A stretch of 7,480 nucleotides of DNA from Acidimicrobiaceae bacterium (GTDB taxonomy: Bacteria; Actinomycetota; Acidimicrobiia; Acidimicrobiales; Bog-793): positions 1 through 7,480 of the forward strand of contig DAHUZG010000425.1 of assembly GCA_027306715.1 (NCBI GenBank), in the 5' to 3' direction. Position 1 is the first letter of the stretch. Every line of letters begins with the position of its first letter. Shown here piece after piece: positions 1-5,475 of this stretch. The notes under the pieces were generated by a model. It worked only from the letters and a program-made list of their open reading frames with translations, did not search any database and was not told the DNA's origin. The position numbers were made by a program, and so were the translations under genes.

Positions 1-360
1 GCCGTTGGCCGACCGGATGACGAGCGGCAGCGCCGTCTGCCCGTTGGTCATATAACGGGTCTTGGCGATCTGGTTGACGACGATGTCCCAGCAGACGGCG
101 AAGAAATCCGAGAACATCACCTCGGCGATCGGGCGCAGGCCCGTCATCGCCGCACCCATGGCGGCACCGACGATCGCCTGCTCGGAGATCGGGGCGTCGC
201 GCACCCGCAGGGGCCCGAACTGCTCGAGCAGCCCGACAGTGGCCTTGAAGGCGCCGCCGGCAGCAGCGATGTCCTCGCCGAGGAAGATCACCGAGGGGTC
301 CCGCTCCATCTCCTGGGCGATGCCGCGGGCGACGGCATTTCTGTAGGTCAGCTCCGCCAT
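1..360 (-). CDS. 2-oxo-acid (pyruvate/acetoin-type) dehydrogenase E1, beta subunit, partial
   Basis: This is the N-terminal 120 residues of the beta subunit of a heterotetrameric thiamine-diphosphate E1 enzyme; the rest lies beyond the left edge. With the alpha subunit it decarboxylates a 2-oxo acid (or cleaves acetoin) and passes the acyl group to the lipoyl E2. Visible family features are the start MAELTYRNAVARGIAQEM, the GEDI motif at residues 28-31, and APISEQ at 55-60. Glu59 there matches the family glutamate that activates the cofactor aminopyrimidine. The helix with VVNQIAKTRYMTNGQ follows. The ATG at 358-360 lies inside the end of the alpha gene (13-bp overlap), which implies translational coupling and equal subunit output; only a GGGGG stretch serves as a weak ribosome binding site. 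The family is clear. The substrate (pyruvate, branched-chain oxo acid or acetoin) cannot be decided from this fragment. Confidence 0.93.
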   Translation of the reverse strand, partial: MAELTYRNAVARGIAQEMERDPSVIFLGEDIAAAGGAFKATVGLLEQFGPLRVRDAPISEQAIVGAAMGAAMTGLRPIAEVMFSDFFAVCWDIVVNQIAKTRYMTNGQTALPLVIRSANG

Positions 361-1349
361 CGCGAACCCCCATCGGCGTAGACGTCGCGCTCGATCAAGG
401 ACGGGTCCGGAGGCGGGGAGGCCTTGGCCTGATCGGTGGCTTCGTCGACCGCCGCCGCCACCTCCGCCTCGGCTGCCTCGAGGCGTGTCGCCTCGATACC
501 TGTGGCGAGGAGCCGCTCGCGGTAGGTGAGGACGGGGTCGCGTTCGAGCCAGGCGGCGACCTCCTCGTCCGGACGGTACTTGGCCGGGTCCGCCCGGGAG
601 TGGCCGCCGTGACGGTAGGTGAGCGCCTCGAGCAGGCTCGGACCGGCTCCGTCGCGCGCCCGGGCGATGAGCTCGCTCGCCACGGCGTGCACGGCCTCGA
701 CGTCGTTGCCGTCGACGGTGATCGGCTCGAGCCCGTAGGCGCTGGCCCGATCGGCGGCAGGCCGGGCGACGGCGGTAACGGCGGCGATCGGCGTGTACTC
801 CATGTAGAGGTTGTTCTCGCAGACGAAGACGACCGGCAGGCGCCAGACGACGGCGAGATTGAGCGCCTCGTGGAAGGCTCCGATGTTCGTCGCCCCGTCG
901 CCGAAGAAGCACACGGCGACCTGCCCGCTCTGGCGGTACTGCGCCGACAGTGCAGCGCCGACGGCGATCGGCAGATGGGCTCCGACGATGGCGTACGAGC
1001 CCATCATCCCGTGCTCGACGCTCGTGAGGTGCATCGAGCCGCCCTTGCCCGCCATGAGCCCGCAGGCCCGTCCCATGAGCTCGCCCATCACCGGCGTCAT
1101 CGGCACGCCTCGAGCGAGCGTGTGGGCATGGCCGCGGTAGGTGGCGAAGGTCCAGTCGTCGGGGCGCATCGCCGCCCCGAAGCCCGCAGCGACCGCCTCC
1201 TGGCCGAGAGAGAGGTGACTCGTGCCCTTGACGAGGCCCGAGAGGAAGAGGTCGTAGGCGCGCTTCTCGAACGACCGGATGAGGAACATGCTGCGGTAGA
1301 GCGACAACGCCAGCTCCGGCGGCGCCGGGGGCGCCTCGGTACCGGTCAT
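348..1349 (-). CDS. 2-oxo-acid (pyruvate/acetoin-type) dehydrogenase E1, alpha subunit
   Basis: This is a 333-residue thiamine-diphosphate E1 alpha subunit of normal length. The cofactor motif begins with GDGATNIG at 150-157 and ends in ENN at 178-180. YRGH at 71-74, GKGGSMHL at 101-108 and the phosphorylation-loop-like YRHGGHSR at 245-252 are also typical. NLYMEYTP at 180-187 follows the motif and lines the substrate side; similar sequences occur in enzymes annotated as acetoin or pyruvate dehydrogenases, so the substrate is open. I chose the ATG at 1347-1349 because GAGGGGAG lies 7 nt upstream (1357-1364) and the length fits. An in-frame GTG at 1416-1418, 3 nt after the M24 stop, would add 23 Pro/Gly/Ser-rich residues that do not look conserved. 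The gene follows the M24 gene and overlaps the beta subunit by 13 bp, so the three are probably cotranscribed. Confidence 0.95.
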   Translation of the reverse strand: MTGTEAPPAPPELALSLYRSMFLIRSFEKRAYDLFLSGLVKGTSHLSLGQEAVAAGFGAAMRPDDWTFATYRGHAHTLARGVPMTPVMGELMGRACGLMAGKGGSMHLTSVEHGMMGSYAIVGAHLPIAVGAALSAQYRQSGQVAVCFFGDGATNIGAFHEALNLAVVWRLPVVFVCENNLYMEYTPIAAVTAVARPAADRASAYGLEPITVDGNDVEAVHAVASELIARARDGAGPSLLEALTYRHGGHSRADPAKYRPDEEVAAWLERDPVLTYRERLLATGIEATRLEAAEAEVAAAVDEATDQAKASPPPDPSLIERDVYADGGSRWRS

Positions 1350-1356
1350 CGGCTCG

Positions 1357-1364
1357 CTCCCCTC
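1357..1364 (-). promoter_or_regulatory. ribosome binding site for E1 alpha
   Basis: GAGGGGAG on the minus strand sits 7 nt before the ATG at 1349. It favours this start over the GTG at 1418, which has no purine-rich box before it and could only be reached by re-initiation after the M24 stop codon. Confidence 0.6.
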
Positions 1365-1421
1365 GCCGCCGTTGCCACTGCGGCGCGGTGGCGGAGCGAC
1401 CTGCTCGGGCGAAGACACGGC

Positions 1422-2675
1422 TCAGTACGCATTGGCGACGAACAGCTCCTCGGCAGGGAACAAGGTGATGACGGTCGGCCCGTCGTCGGTGACGACGATC
1501 TCCTCTTCGATGCGAGCCGCCGAGACGCCGTCGCTCGCGGGGCAGTAGGTCTCGAGCGCGAACACCATCCCCGACTCGATCTCGATCGGGTGCTCGAGCG
1601 AGTTGAGGCGACTGATGATCGGCCGCTCGTGAAGCGCCAGTCCGAGCCCGTGGCCGAATTGCAGGCCGAAGGCCTCCATCTCGTCGGCGAAGCCGAACTC
1701 GGCGGCGGCCGGCCATGCGCGGGCGATCTCGTCGGTGCCGACGCCGGGCTTGACAAGGGCGATGGCGGCGTCGATCCATTCCCGGGCCCGCTTGTAGGCG
1801 TCGCGCTGCGACGGTGTCGCCCTGCCGACGGCGAAGGTCCTGTAGTAGCAGGTGCGGTAGCCGTTGTAGGACTGGATGATGTCGAAGAACGCCTGGTCGC
1901 CCGGGCGGATCATGCGGTCCGAGAAATTGTGCGGATGCGGGCTGCAGCGCTCGCCTGAGACGGCGTTGATCGCCTCCACGTCGTCGGACCCGGCCCCGTA
2001 GAGGAATTCGTTCACGGCGCCGACGATCTCGTTCTCGTGGATCCCCGGCTTCAAGATCTCGGAGATGAGCTGGTAGGCGCCGTCCACCAAGGCGGCAGAC
2101 GTCGTCAGCAGAACGATCTCGTCAGGCGACTTGTGCTGGCGGGCGTCGAGCATCACCTGCTGGCCGTCGCGCACGTCGATGCCCGCACGCGTCAGGGCGA
2201 ACAGCATCGGCGTCTCGACGATGTCGACCCCGACCGGCATGCCGCTGACGCCGGCCTCGTCGAGAAGCACCTTGATCTCAGCCGCCGCGGCGTCCATCAG
2301 TCCCGCCTCGGGCGCCACCGCCCCGCGCAGCCCGAGCATGCCCGCACGGGAGTTCTCGGGGCGCAGCCAGGGGGCGTGGAGACGGTGATGCGCCGCCGCC
2401 GAGCCGAAGTCCCAGAGCACCGGCTCGGCGCCAGCGGGCAGCAGGGCGTAGCGACAGACCTTGTCGCGCACCCATTCGCCGATCTGGGTCGAGGTCAGAT
2501 AGCGCACGTTGTTGACGTCGAAGCACAGAAGCGCCCCGAGCTCGGAGGCATCGAGGGCGCTGCGGGCACGTGCCAGCCGGTAGGCGCGGAGGCGGTCGAA
2601 GTCGACGCGCTCTTCGAAGTCGACCGCCATCCGCCCCGGAGCTGGCAGCAGCCGGGGAGCCTGGTGCGAGCTCAT
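1422..2675 (-). CDS. M24 family (prolidase/creatinase-fold) protein with altered metal site
   Basis: A 417-residue protein with the two-domain plan of prolidases and creatinases: an N-terminal domain (about 25-165, with LLCFDVNNVRYLT) and a C-terminal pita-bread domain. Of the five usual metal ligands, four are present: Asp265 (FFDII), His342 (GHGLGL), Glu375 (FALET) and Glu390 (RIEEE). The substrate-side histidines HPH (247-249) and HER (349-351) are also present. The second aspartate of the usual GYxSDxTRTF is Cys276 (GYRTCYYRTF). M24 members include Xaa-Pro peptidases, creatinase, ectoine hydrolase and the DMSP lyase DddP; the N-terminal wording recalls the latter two more than classical prolidase. 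No function can be assigned. The ATG at 2675 follows GGGAGGAG closely. The frame stays open upstream to 3029 but runs antisense-like through the reductase gene, so the short start is right. Gap to the reductase 154 bp, to E1 alpha 72 bp. Confidence 0.9.
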   Translation of the reverse strand: MSSHQAPRLLPAPGRMAVDFEERVDFDRLRAYRLARARSALDASELGALLCFDVNNVRYLTSTQIGEWVRDKVCRYALLPAGAEPVLWDFGSAAAHHRLHAPWLRPENSRAGMLGLRGAVAPEAGLMDAAAAEIKVLLDEAGVSGMPVGVDIVETPMLFALTRAGIDVRDGQQVMLDARQHKSPDEIVLLTTSAALVDGAYQLISEILKPGIHENEIVGAVNEFLYGAGSDDVEAINAVSGERCSPHPHNFSDRMIRPGDQAFFDIIQSYNGYRTCYYRTFAVGRATPSQRDAYKRAREWIDAAIALVKPGVGTDEIARAWPAAAEFGFADEMEAFGLQFGHGLGLALHERPIISRLNSLEHPIEIESGMVFALETYCPASDGVSAARIEEEIVVTDDGPTVITLFPAEELFVANAY

Positions 2676-2677
2676 CG

Positions 2678-2685
2678 CTCCTCCC
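2678..2685 (-). promoter_or_regulatory. ribosome binding site for the M24 gene
   Basis: GGGAGGAG on the minus strand lies just before the ATG at 2675, with about 4 nt after the GGGAGG core. It is among the best Shine-Dalgarno matches in the window and rules out the long upstream extension of this frame. Confidence 0.7.
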
Positions 2686-2810
2686 TTGTCGAACGGATCG
2701 CCCGTGAAGGGGCGCCGAGACCGGAGTGGCCCTCCGGGTGCCGCACGCTGCGGCCGACCGGCGGGCCGGGGAGCCTGCAATCGAGTGCGGGCGACATGAG
2801 GCCTAACCCT

Positions 2811-2827
2811 AGCCCTGCTCGCAGGCT
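2811..2827 (-). other. small hairpin just after the aldo/keto reductase stop
   Basis: Three bases after the reductase stop, the transcript can form a six-pair stem with one bulged base (arms 2811-2817 and 2822-2827) and a four-base loop. No U-rich run follows, so it is not a standard rho-independent terminator. It could reduce readthrough or protect a message end. At this GC content a stem of this size can also arise by chance. Confidence 0.25.
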
Positions 2828-2829
2828 CA

Positions 2830-3819
2830 TCACAGCTCGAGTGTGGCCATCTGCCGCTCGGGGTAGCGAAGGCCGGCGCCGGCTCCGGGTGGGAACGCAG
2901 CGTCGAGGCGGGCGAGGGTCTCCGAGTCGAGCTCGAGGTTCGCGGCGGCGAGGCTCGAGGCGAGGTGACGGCGGTGCTTGGCGCCCGGGATCGGCACGAG
3001 GTGCTCGGACTTCGAGAGTAGCCAGGCAAGGGCGAGCTGGGCGGGCTCGCAGCCGAGCCCGGCGGCGATCTGCTCGGCCTCGGCGGCGAGGGCGACGTTG
3101 CGCGCCAGGTTGTCGGCCGAGAAGCGGGGGTGGTCGCGCCGTCGGTCCCCCGGCGCCAGGTCCTCCGCGGAGTGCACGCGCCCGGTGAGCAGGCCGCGTC
3201 CGAGCGGGGAATAGGCCATCACGCCGATGCCGAGCGCCTCGCAGGTCGGCAGGATCTCCTCCTCGATGCCGCGCCACCACAGCGAGTACTCGGTCTGCAC
3301 CGCCGCCAGCGGATGGACCTGGTGGGCCCGGCGGATGGTCGACGCCGAGGCTTCGCAGATGCCGATGTGGCGGACCTTGCCGTCGGCCACGAGCTGCGCC
3401 ATCGCCCCGATCGTCTCCTCGATCGGAACCGCAGGATCGACCCGGTGCTGGAGATAGAGCTCGACGCGGTCGACGCCGAGACGGCGGGCGCTCGCTTCGA
3501 AGGCGCGCCGGACGTGATCCGGGCTGCCGTCGACGCCGATGGGCCGCCCTGCGCCGTCGAGCACCTGACCGCACTTCGTGGCGACGTGCGCTTCGTCACC
3601 GCGCCCGGCGATGGCGCGACCGACGAGCTCCTCGTTCTGGCCGGCGCCGTACATGTCGGCGGTGTCGACGAGGGTGGCTCCGTTGTCGAGGGCGGCACGG
3701 ACCGTCGCCACGGCCTCAGCTTCGTCGTACGGGCCGTAGACGCCCGACATCGCCATGCAGCCGAGCCCGACGGGGTAGACCTCGAAGTCGGGCCCGAGCA
3801 GCCTGCGGACGGCGTTCAT
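2830..3819 (-). CDS. aldo/keto reductase
   Basis: A 329-residue cytoplasmic (beta/alpha)8-barrel oxidoreductase of normal length that reduces aldehydes or ketones with NAD(P)H. The catalytic tetrad is complete: Asp52 (LVDTADMYG), Tyr57, Lys82 (VATKCG) and His125 (YLQHRVD). YSPLGRGLLTG and the C-terminal PIPGAKHRRHL segment, which in this family binds the NADP phosphate, are typical of YajO/YakC-like bacterial members. Substrate is unknown. I chose the ATG at 3819 since the upstream GTG at 3852 adds 11 residues without family character. No clear ribosome binding site precedes the ATG; instead the stop of a short leader frame overlaps it (ATGA at 3816-3819), suggesting coupled translation. It is the first full-length gene of the minus-strand operon leading to the M24 and E1 genes. 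Confidence 0.95.
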   Translation of the reverse strand: MNAVRRLLGPDFEVYPVGLGCMAMSGVYGPYDEAEAVATVRAALDNGATLVDTADMYGAGQNEELVGRAIAGRGDEAHVATKCGQVLDGAGRPIGVDGSPDHVRRAFEASARRLGVDRVELYLQHRVDPAVPIEETIGAMAQLVADGKVRHIGICEASASTIRRAHQVHPLAAVQTEYSLWWRGIEEEILPTCEALGIGVMAYSPLGRGLLTGRVHSAEDLAPGDRRRDHPRFSADNLARNVALAAEAEQIAAGLGCEPAQLALAWLLSKSEHLVPIPGAKHRRHLASSLAAANLELDSETLARLDAAFPPGAGAGLRYPERQMATLEL

Positions 3820-3944
3820 CGCTTCGCCCGCGTGCAGTCGCCTCTGGCGCACCCGACGACGCCCGGCGAGCGCGGCGCGGCGAGGTTCTGTCCCAGCGCG
3901 CAGAGGTGACGCTCTGCGGGCTCGATGCCGGTCATGGCCCCCAT
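3816..3944 (-). CDS. possible 39-42 codon leader ORF coupled to the aldo/keto reductase
   Basis: A short open frame begins at ATG 3942-3944 (42 codons) or ATG 3933-3935 (39 codons, MTGIEPAERHLCALGQNL...) and ends at TGA 3816-3818. That stop overlaps the reductase ATG as ATGA. The frame lies wholly inside the predicted 5' leader, about 28 nt after the expected transcription start of the 3979-4006 promoter. Three cysteines occur, two near the C-terminal end (GCARGDCTRAKR). The ribosome binding site is poor (GGGATGGGGG-like). I recognise no family. It may be a translated leader that lets ribosomes reach the reductase, which itself lacks a good site. Alternatively it is a chance frame, since open frames are common in GC-rich DNA. 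Confidence 0.3.
   Translation of the reverse strand: MGAMTGIEPAERHLCALGQNLAAPRSPGVVGCARGDCTRAKR
3899..3918 (-). other. perfect 7-bp inverted repeat in the reductase leader
   Basis: CGCAGAG (3899-3905) and CTCTGCG (3912-3918) are perfect inverted repeats around a 6-nt loop, within the leader frame ahead of the aldo/keto reductase. In the RNA this would be a stable hairpin; in DNA it could be an operator. No alternative antiterminator pairing or U-tract was obvious. Confidence 0.35.
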
Positions 3945-3978
3945 CCCAACCGGCCGCCGTGGCGACGGCCCCGCCGAT

Positions 3979-4006
3979 ACGCTAACCACGCTTGGTCTGG
4001 TGTCAA
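3979..4006 (-). promoter_or_regulatory. promoter for the aldo/keto reductase-M24-E1 operon
   Basis: On the minus strand a perfect -35 box TTGACA (4001-4006) is followed after 16 bp by TAGCGT (3979-3984), which fits the actinobacterial -10 pattern TANNNT. The expected start of transcription is near 3972, giving a leader of about 150 nt before the reductase ATG. The -35 lies in the downstream (for this strand) copy of a 24-bp tandem duplication; the other copy carries TTGGCA at the matching place. Confidence 0.55.
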
Positions 4007-4044
4007 GGCCCTGCCGGGCGCCGGTGCCAAGGCCCTGCCGGGCG
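3997..4044. repeat. 24-bp tandem duplication over the -35 region
   Basis: Two adjacent 24-bp units (3997-4020 and 4021-4044) differ at only two positions, both T to C, and share the 17-bp core CAAGGCCCTGCCGGGCG (4004-4020 and 4028-4044). One T/C difference decides whether the minus strand reads TTGACA or TTGGCA, so only one copy carries a consensus -35 box. It may be a slippage duplication or a paired binding site. Confidence 0.85.
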
Positions 4045-4051
4045 ATTGGTG

Positions 4052-4064
4052 ACGGTGGTACCGT
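4052..4064. promoter_or_regulatory. small palindrome, candidate operator
   Basis: ACGGT (4052-4056) and ACCGT (4060-4064) form a perfect inverted repeat around GGT. TACCGT at 4059-4064 could serve as a plus-strand -10 (TANNNT) for the acyl-CoA dehydrogenase, although no -35 is seen at the right distance. A dimeric repressor site or chance are equally possible. Confidence 0.25.
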
Positions 4065-4125
4065 GCGCAGAGCGGGTGGCCCGGGGTGCTGATGAGCCGG
4101 CCGATACGCGGGCTCTGCGGACCAC

Positions 4126-4200
4126 GGCGGGACATCCGTCGGCGAGCCGGCCTCGGGCGAGCCATCCGTAGGCGGGCTGGCCGAAGGCGAGCCGCCCGCA
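4126..4200. repeat. five-unit 15-bp degenerate tandem array
   Basis: Units start exactly every 15 bp at 4126, 4141, 4156, 4171 and 4186, each beginning GGCGRGMY: GGCGGGACATCCGTC, GGCGAGCCGGCCTCG, GGCGAGCCATCCGTA, GGCGGGCTGGCCGAA, GGCGAGCCGCCCGCA. A higher-order 30-bp period is also visible (CATCCGT at 4133 and 4163). The array ends just before the ribosome binding site of the acyl-CoA dehydrogenase, so it lies in that gene's leader or promoter. It is likely a minisatellite made by slippage; a role in binding a protein is possible. Confidence 0.7.
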
Positions 4201-4205
4201 GGAGA

Positions 4206-4214
4206 AGGGAGAGG
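4206..4214 (+). promoter_or_regulatory. ribosome binding site for the acyl-CoA dehydrogenase
   Basis: AGGGAGAGG ends 1 nt before the GTG at 4216 (core AGGGAG at 4206-4211, 4 nt spacing), with a second GGAG at 4201-4204. It supports the GTG as the true start. Confidence 0.55.
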
Positions 4215-4215
4215 C

Positions 4216-5466
4216 GTGGACCGGATCGGCGAGATTCCCGGGGTGGCGCTCGACGAGGTGCAGCGTCTCATGCGAGACACCTGCCGGCGCTACGTCGACG
4301 AGGTGGTGCGGCCCTTCGTCGCCCGCAACCGCGAGCGGGAGTGGCTGTTCGAGCCAGCGGCCCGCCTCCCTCCGGAGATCCTCGAGCAGGCCGAGGCTGC
4401 GGGCCTGCGCCATCTCGGGGTGCCGGACCGCTACGGCGGTGTCACCGTTGACCCGCTCACCGAGTCGCTCACCTTTGCCGTGATCGCCGCCGAGATCGCT
4501 CGCGGCGACGCCGGCATCTCGGACAAGCTGTCACAGAACTGGAAGGTCTCGGTGCTTCTCCGGGAGCTGGCACCCAAGCACCTGCAGGACGAGTGGTTCC
4601 CTCGTTACCTCGCCGACCCGCAGTTCCTCATGGCCCACTGCCTGACCGAGCCGAGGGGCGCCTCGGACCGCTGGCTGTCGTACAACGCGCCAGAGGCCGC
4701 GATGCAGACGCGGGCCGAGCGCGTCGACGCCGGCTGGAGGATCGACGGCCGGAAGCAGTTCATCTCGAACGGCTACGACGCCCAGCTCTACGTCGTCTAC
4801 GCCAGCACCGACCGCTCGGCCGGGATGCTCGACGGGACGAGCAGCTTCCTCGTTCCCCGCGATACCCCGGGCCTTCAGGTCACCAAGTGCAACGAGACCA
4901 TCGGCGGCCGTTACATGAACAACGGCGAGATCGTGTTCGACGACTGTCGCGTGCCCGAGGATCATCTCCTGGCCCACCAGGACGCCCTCGGCAAGGCCGG
5001 CGTCTACTTCCGCCCCGGCAAGATCCTGCAGGCAGCAAAGAACCTCGGTATCGGCGTCGCCGCCTTCGACGACACGGCCCGGTTCGTCCAGGAGCGGGTG
5101 CAAGGCGGCCGCGTGATCATCAAGCACCAGGCGGTGGCGGTGCGGTTGGCGACGATGGCGACCAAGCTCGAGGCGGTGGCTTCCTTGCTGCAGCGGGCGG
5201 CCGTGGCCGTCGACACGAGGAAGCCCGAAGCGTCGCGTCTCTGCGACATGGTGAAGGTCTTCGCCTCCCAGGAGGTCCTGCGGGTGTGCGAGGAAGCGCT
5301 CGAGCTGCACGGCGGCTACGGCGCGATGCTCGAGGTCGGGGTCGAGAAGTACCTCCGCGATGCCTCCGTCTACCTTCACATGGACGGGACGACAGATGTC
5401 TCGAGCTTCAAGATCGTGAAGGCGCTCTTCCCCGAGACCGCCGGCGCCTACGCTGGGCCGGAGTAG
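4216..5466 (+). CDS. acyl-CoA dehydrogenase family flavoprotein with Asp at the usual catalytic Glu position
   Basis: A 416-residue FAD enzyme of the acyl-CoA dehydrogenase fold, of slightly more than usual length, which oxidises an acyl-CoA at alpha-beta and hands electrons to ETF. The N-terminal helical domain is followed by the flavin motif LTEPRGASD (143-151), the beta domain with GRKQFISNG and TIGGRYMNNGEIVFDDCRVP, and the C-terminal helices with HGGYG at 365-369. The family base is usually Glu in a YEGT-type motif; here it is HMDGTTD with Asp390. The alternative Glu used by isovaleryl-type enzymes, in the helix around PGKILQAAKNLG, is also absent. Substrate is unknown: branched, cyclic or otherwise unusual acyl-CoA is possible. 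Start GTG at 4216 is backed by AGGGAG. It is divergent from the reductase operon and ends 9 bp from the stop of the converging amidohydrolase. Confidence 0.94.
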   Translation: MDRIGEIPGVALDEVQRLMRDTCRRYVDEVVRPFVARNREREWLFEPAARLPPEILEQAEAAGLRHLGVPDRYGGVTVDPLTESLTFAVIAAEIARGDAGISDKLSQNWKVSVLLRELAPKHLQDEWFPRYLADPQFLMAHCLTEPRGASDRWLSYNAPEAAMQTRAERVDAGWRIDGRKQFISNGYDAQLYVVYASTDRSAGMLDGTSSFLVPRDTPGLQVTKCNETIGGRYMNNGEIVFDDCRVPEDHLLAHQDALGKAGVYFRPGKILQAAKNLGIGVAAFDDTARFVQERVQGGRVIIKHQAVAVRLATMATKLEAVASLLQRAAVAVDTRKPEASRLCDMVKVFASQEVLRVCEEALELHGGYGAMLEVGVEKYLRDASVYLHMDGTTDVSSFKIVKALFPETAGAYAGPE

Positions 5467-5475
5467 CCGCCCGCG

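Larger units (their letters stand above)
3945..4215. other. divergent intergenic region between reductase leader and acyl-CoA dehydrogenase
   Basis: Counting the doubtful leader frame as noncoding, 396 bp (3820-4215) separate the reductase and acyl-CoA dehydrogenase starts. This part holds the minus-strand promoter, the 24-bp tandem duplication, the palindrome at 4052-4064 and the 15-bp array at 4126-4200. No further protein or RNA gene is evident. No local regulator gene is present in the window to pair with these sites. Confidence 0.6.

Noticed and set aside
600..1958. Long plus-strand open frame of 452 codons opposite E1 alpha and the M24 gene
   Set aside because: It is antisense to two clear enzyme genes, its product is Arg/Gly/Val/Asp-rich with no family motif, and such mirror frames are common in GC-rich DNA.
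2721..2737. Perfect 6-bp hairpin CCGGAG/CTCCGG in the leader of the M24 gene
   Set aside because: Short GC-only stem with no T-run and no partner structure; expected by chance at this composition.
2780..2830. Possible internal promoter (TAGGGT with GTGATG 17 bp upstream) ahead of the M24 gene
   Set aside because: Only three of six bases match at the -35, and the box overlaps the end of the reductase gene; too weak to call.
2037..3188. Plus-strand open frame of 383 codons opposite the M24 and reductase genes
   Set aside because: Antisense shadow spanning two real genes and their gap; Arg/Gly-rich and without recognisable domains.
2672..3574. Minus-strand open frame of 300 codons overlapping the reductase in another frame
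   Set aside because: Extremely Arg/Pro-rich product, typical of an out-of-frame reading of a GC-rich gene; the reductase frame has the catalytic tetrad.
4126..4200. Regular short repeats considered as a CRISPR array
   Set aside because: Units are 15 bp, directly adjacent and degenerate, without unique spacers, leader or cas genes.
4003..4413. Minus-strand frame with pentapeptide-like LA.G units
   Set aside because: The five-residue periodicity is only the 15-bp DNA repeat read as protein, and the frame runs antisense into the acyl-CoA dehydrogenase.
5467..5475. Terminator between the converging acyl-CoA dehydrogenase and amidohydrolase genes
   Set aside because: Only 9 bp separate the stops and no stem-loop with T-run is seen on either strand nearby.
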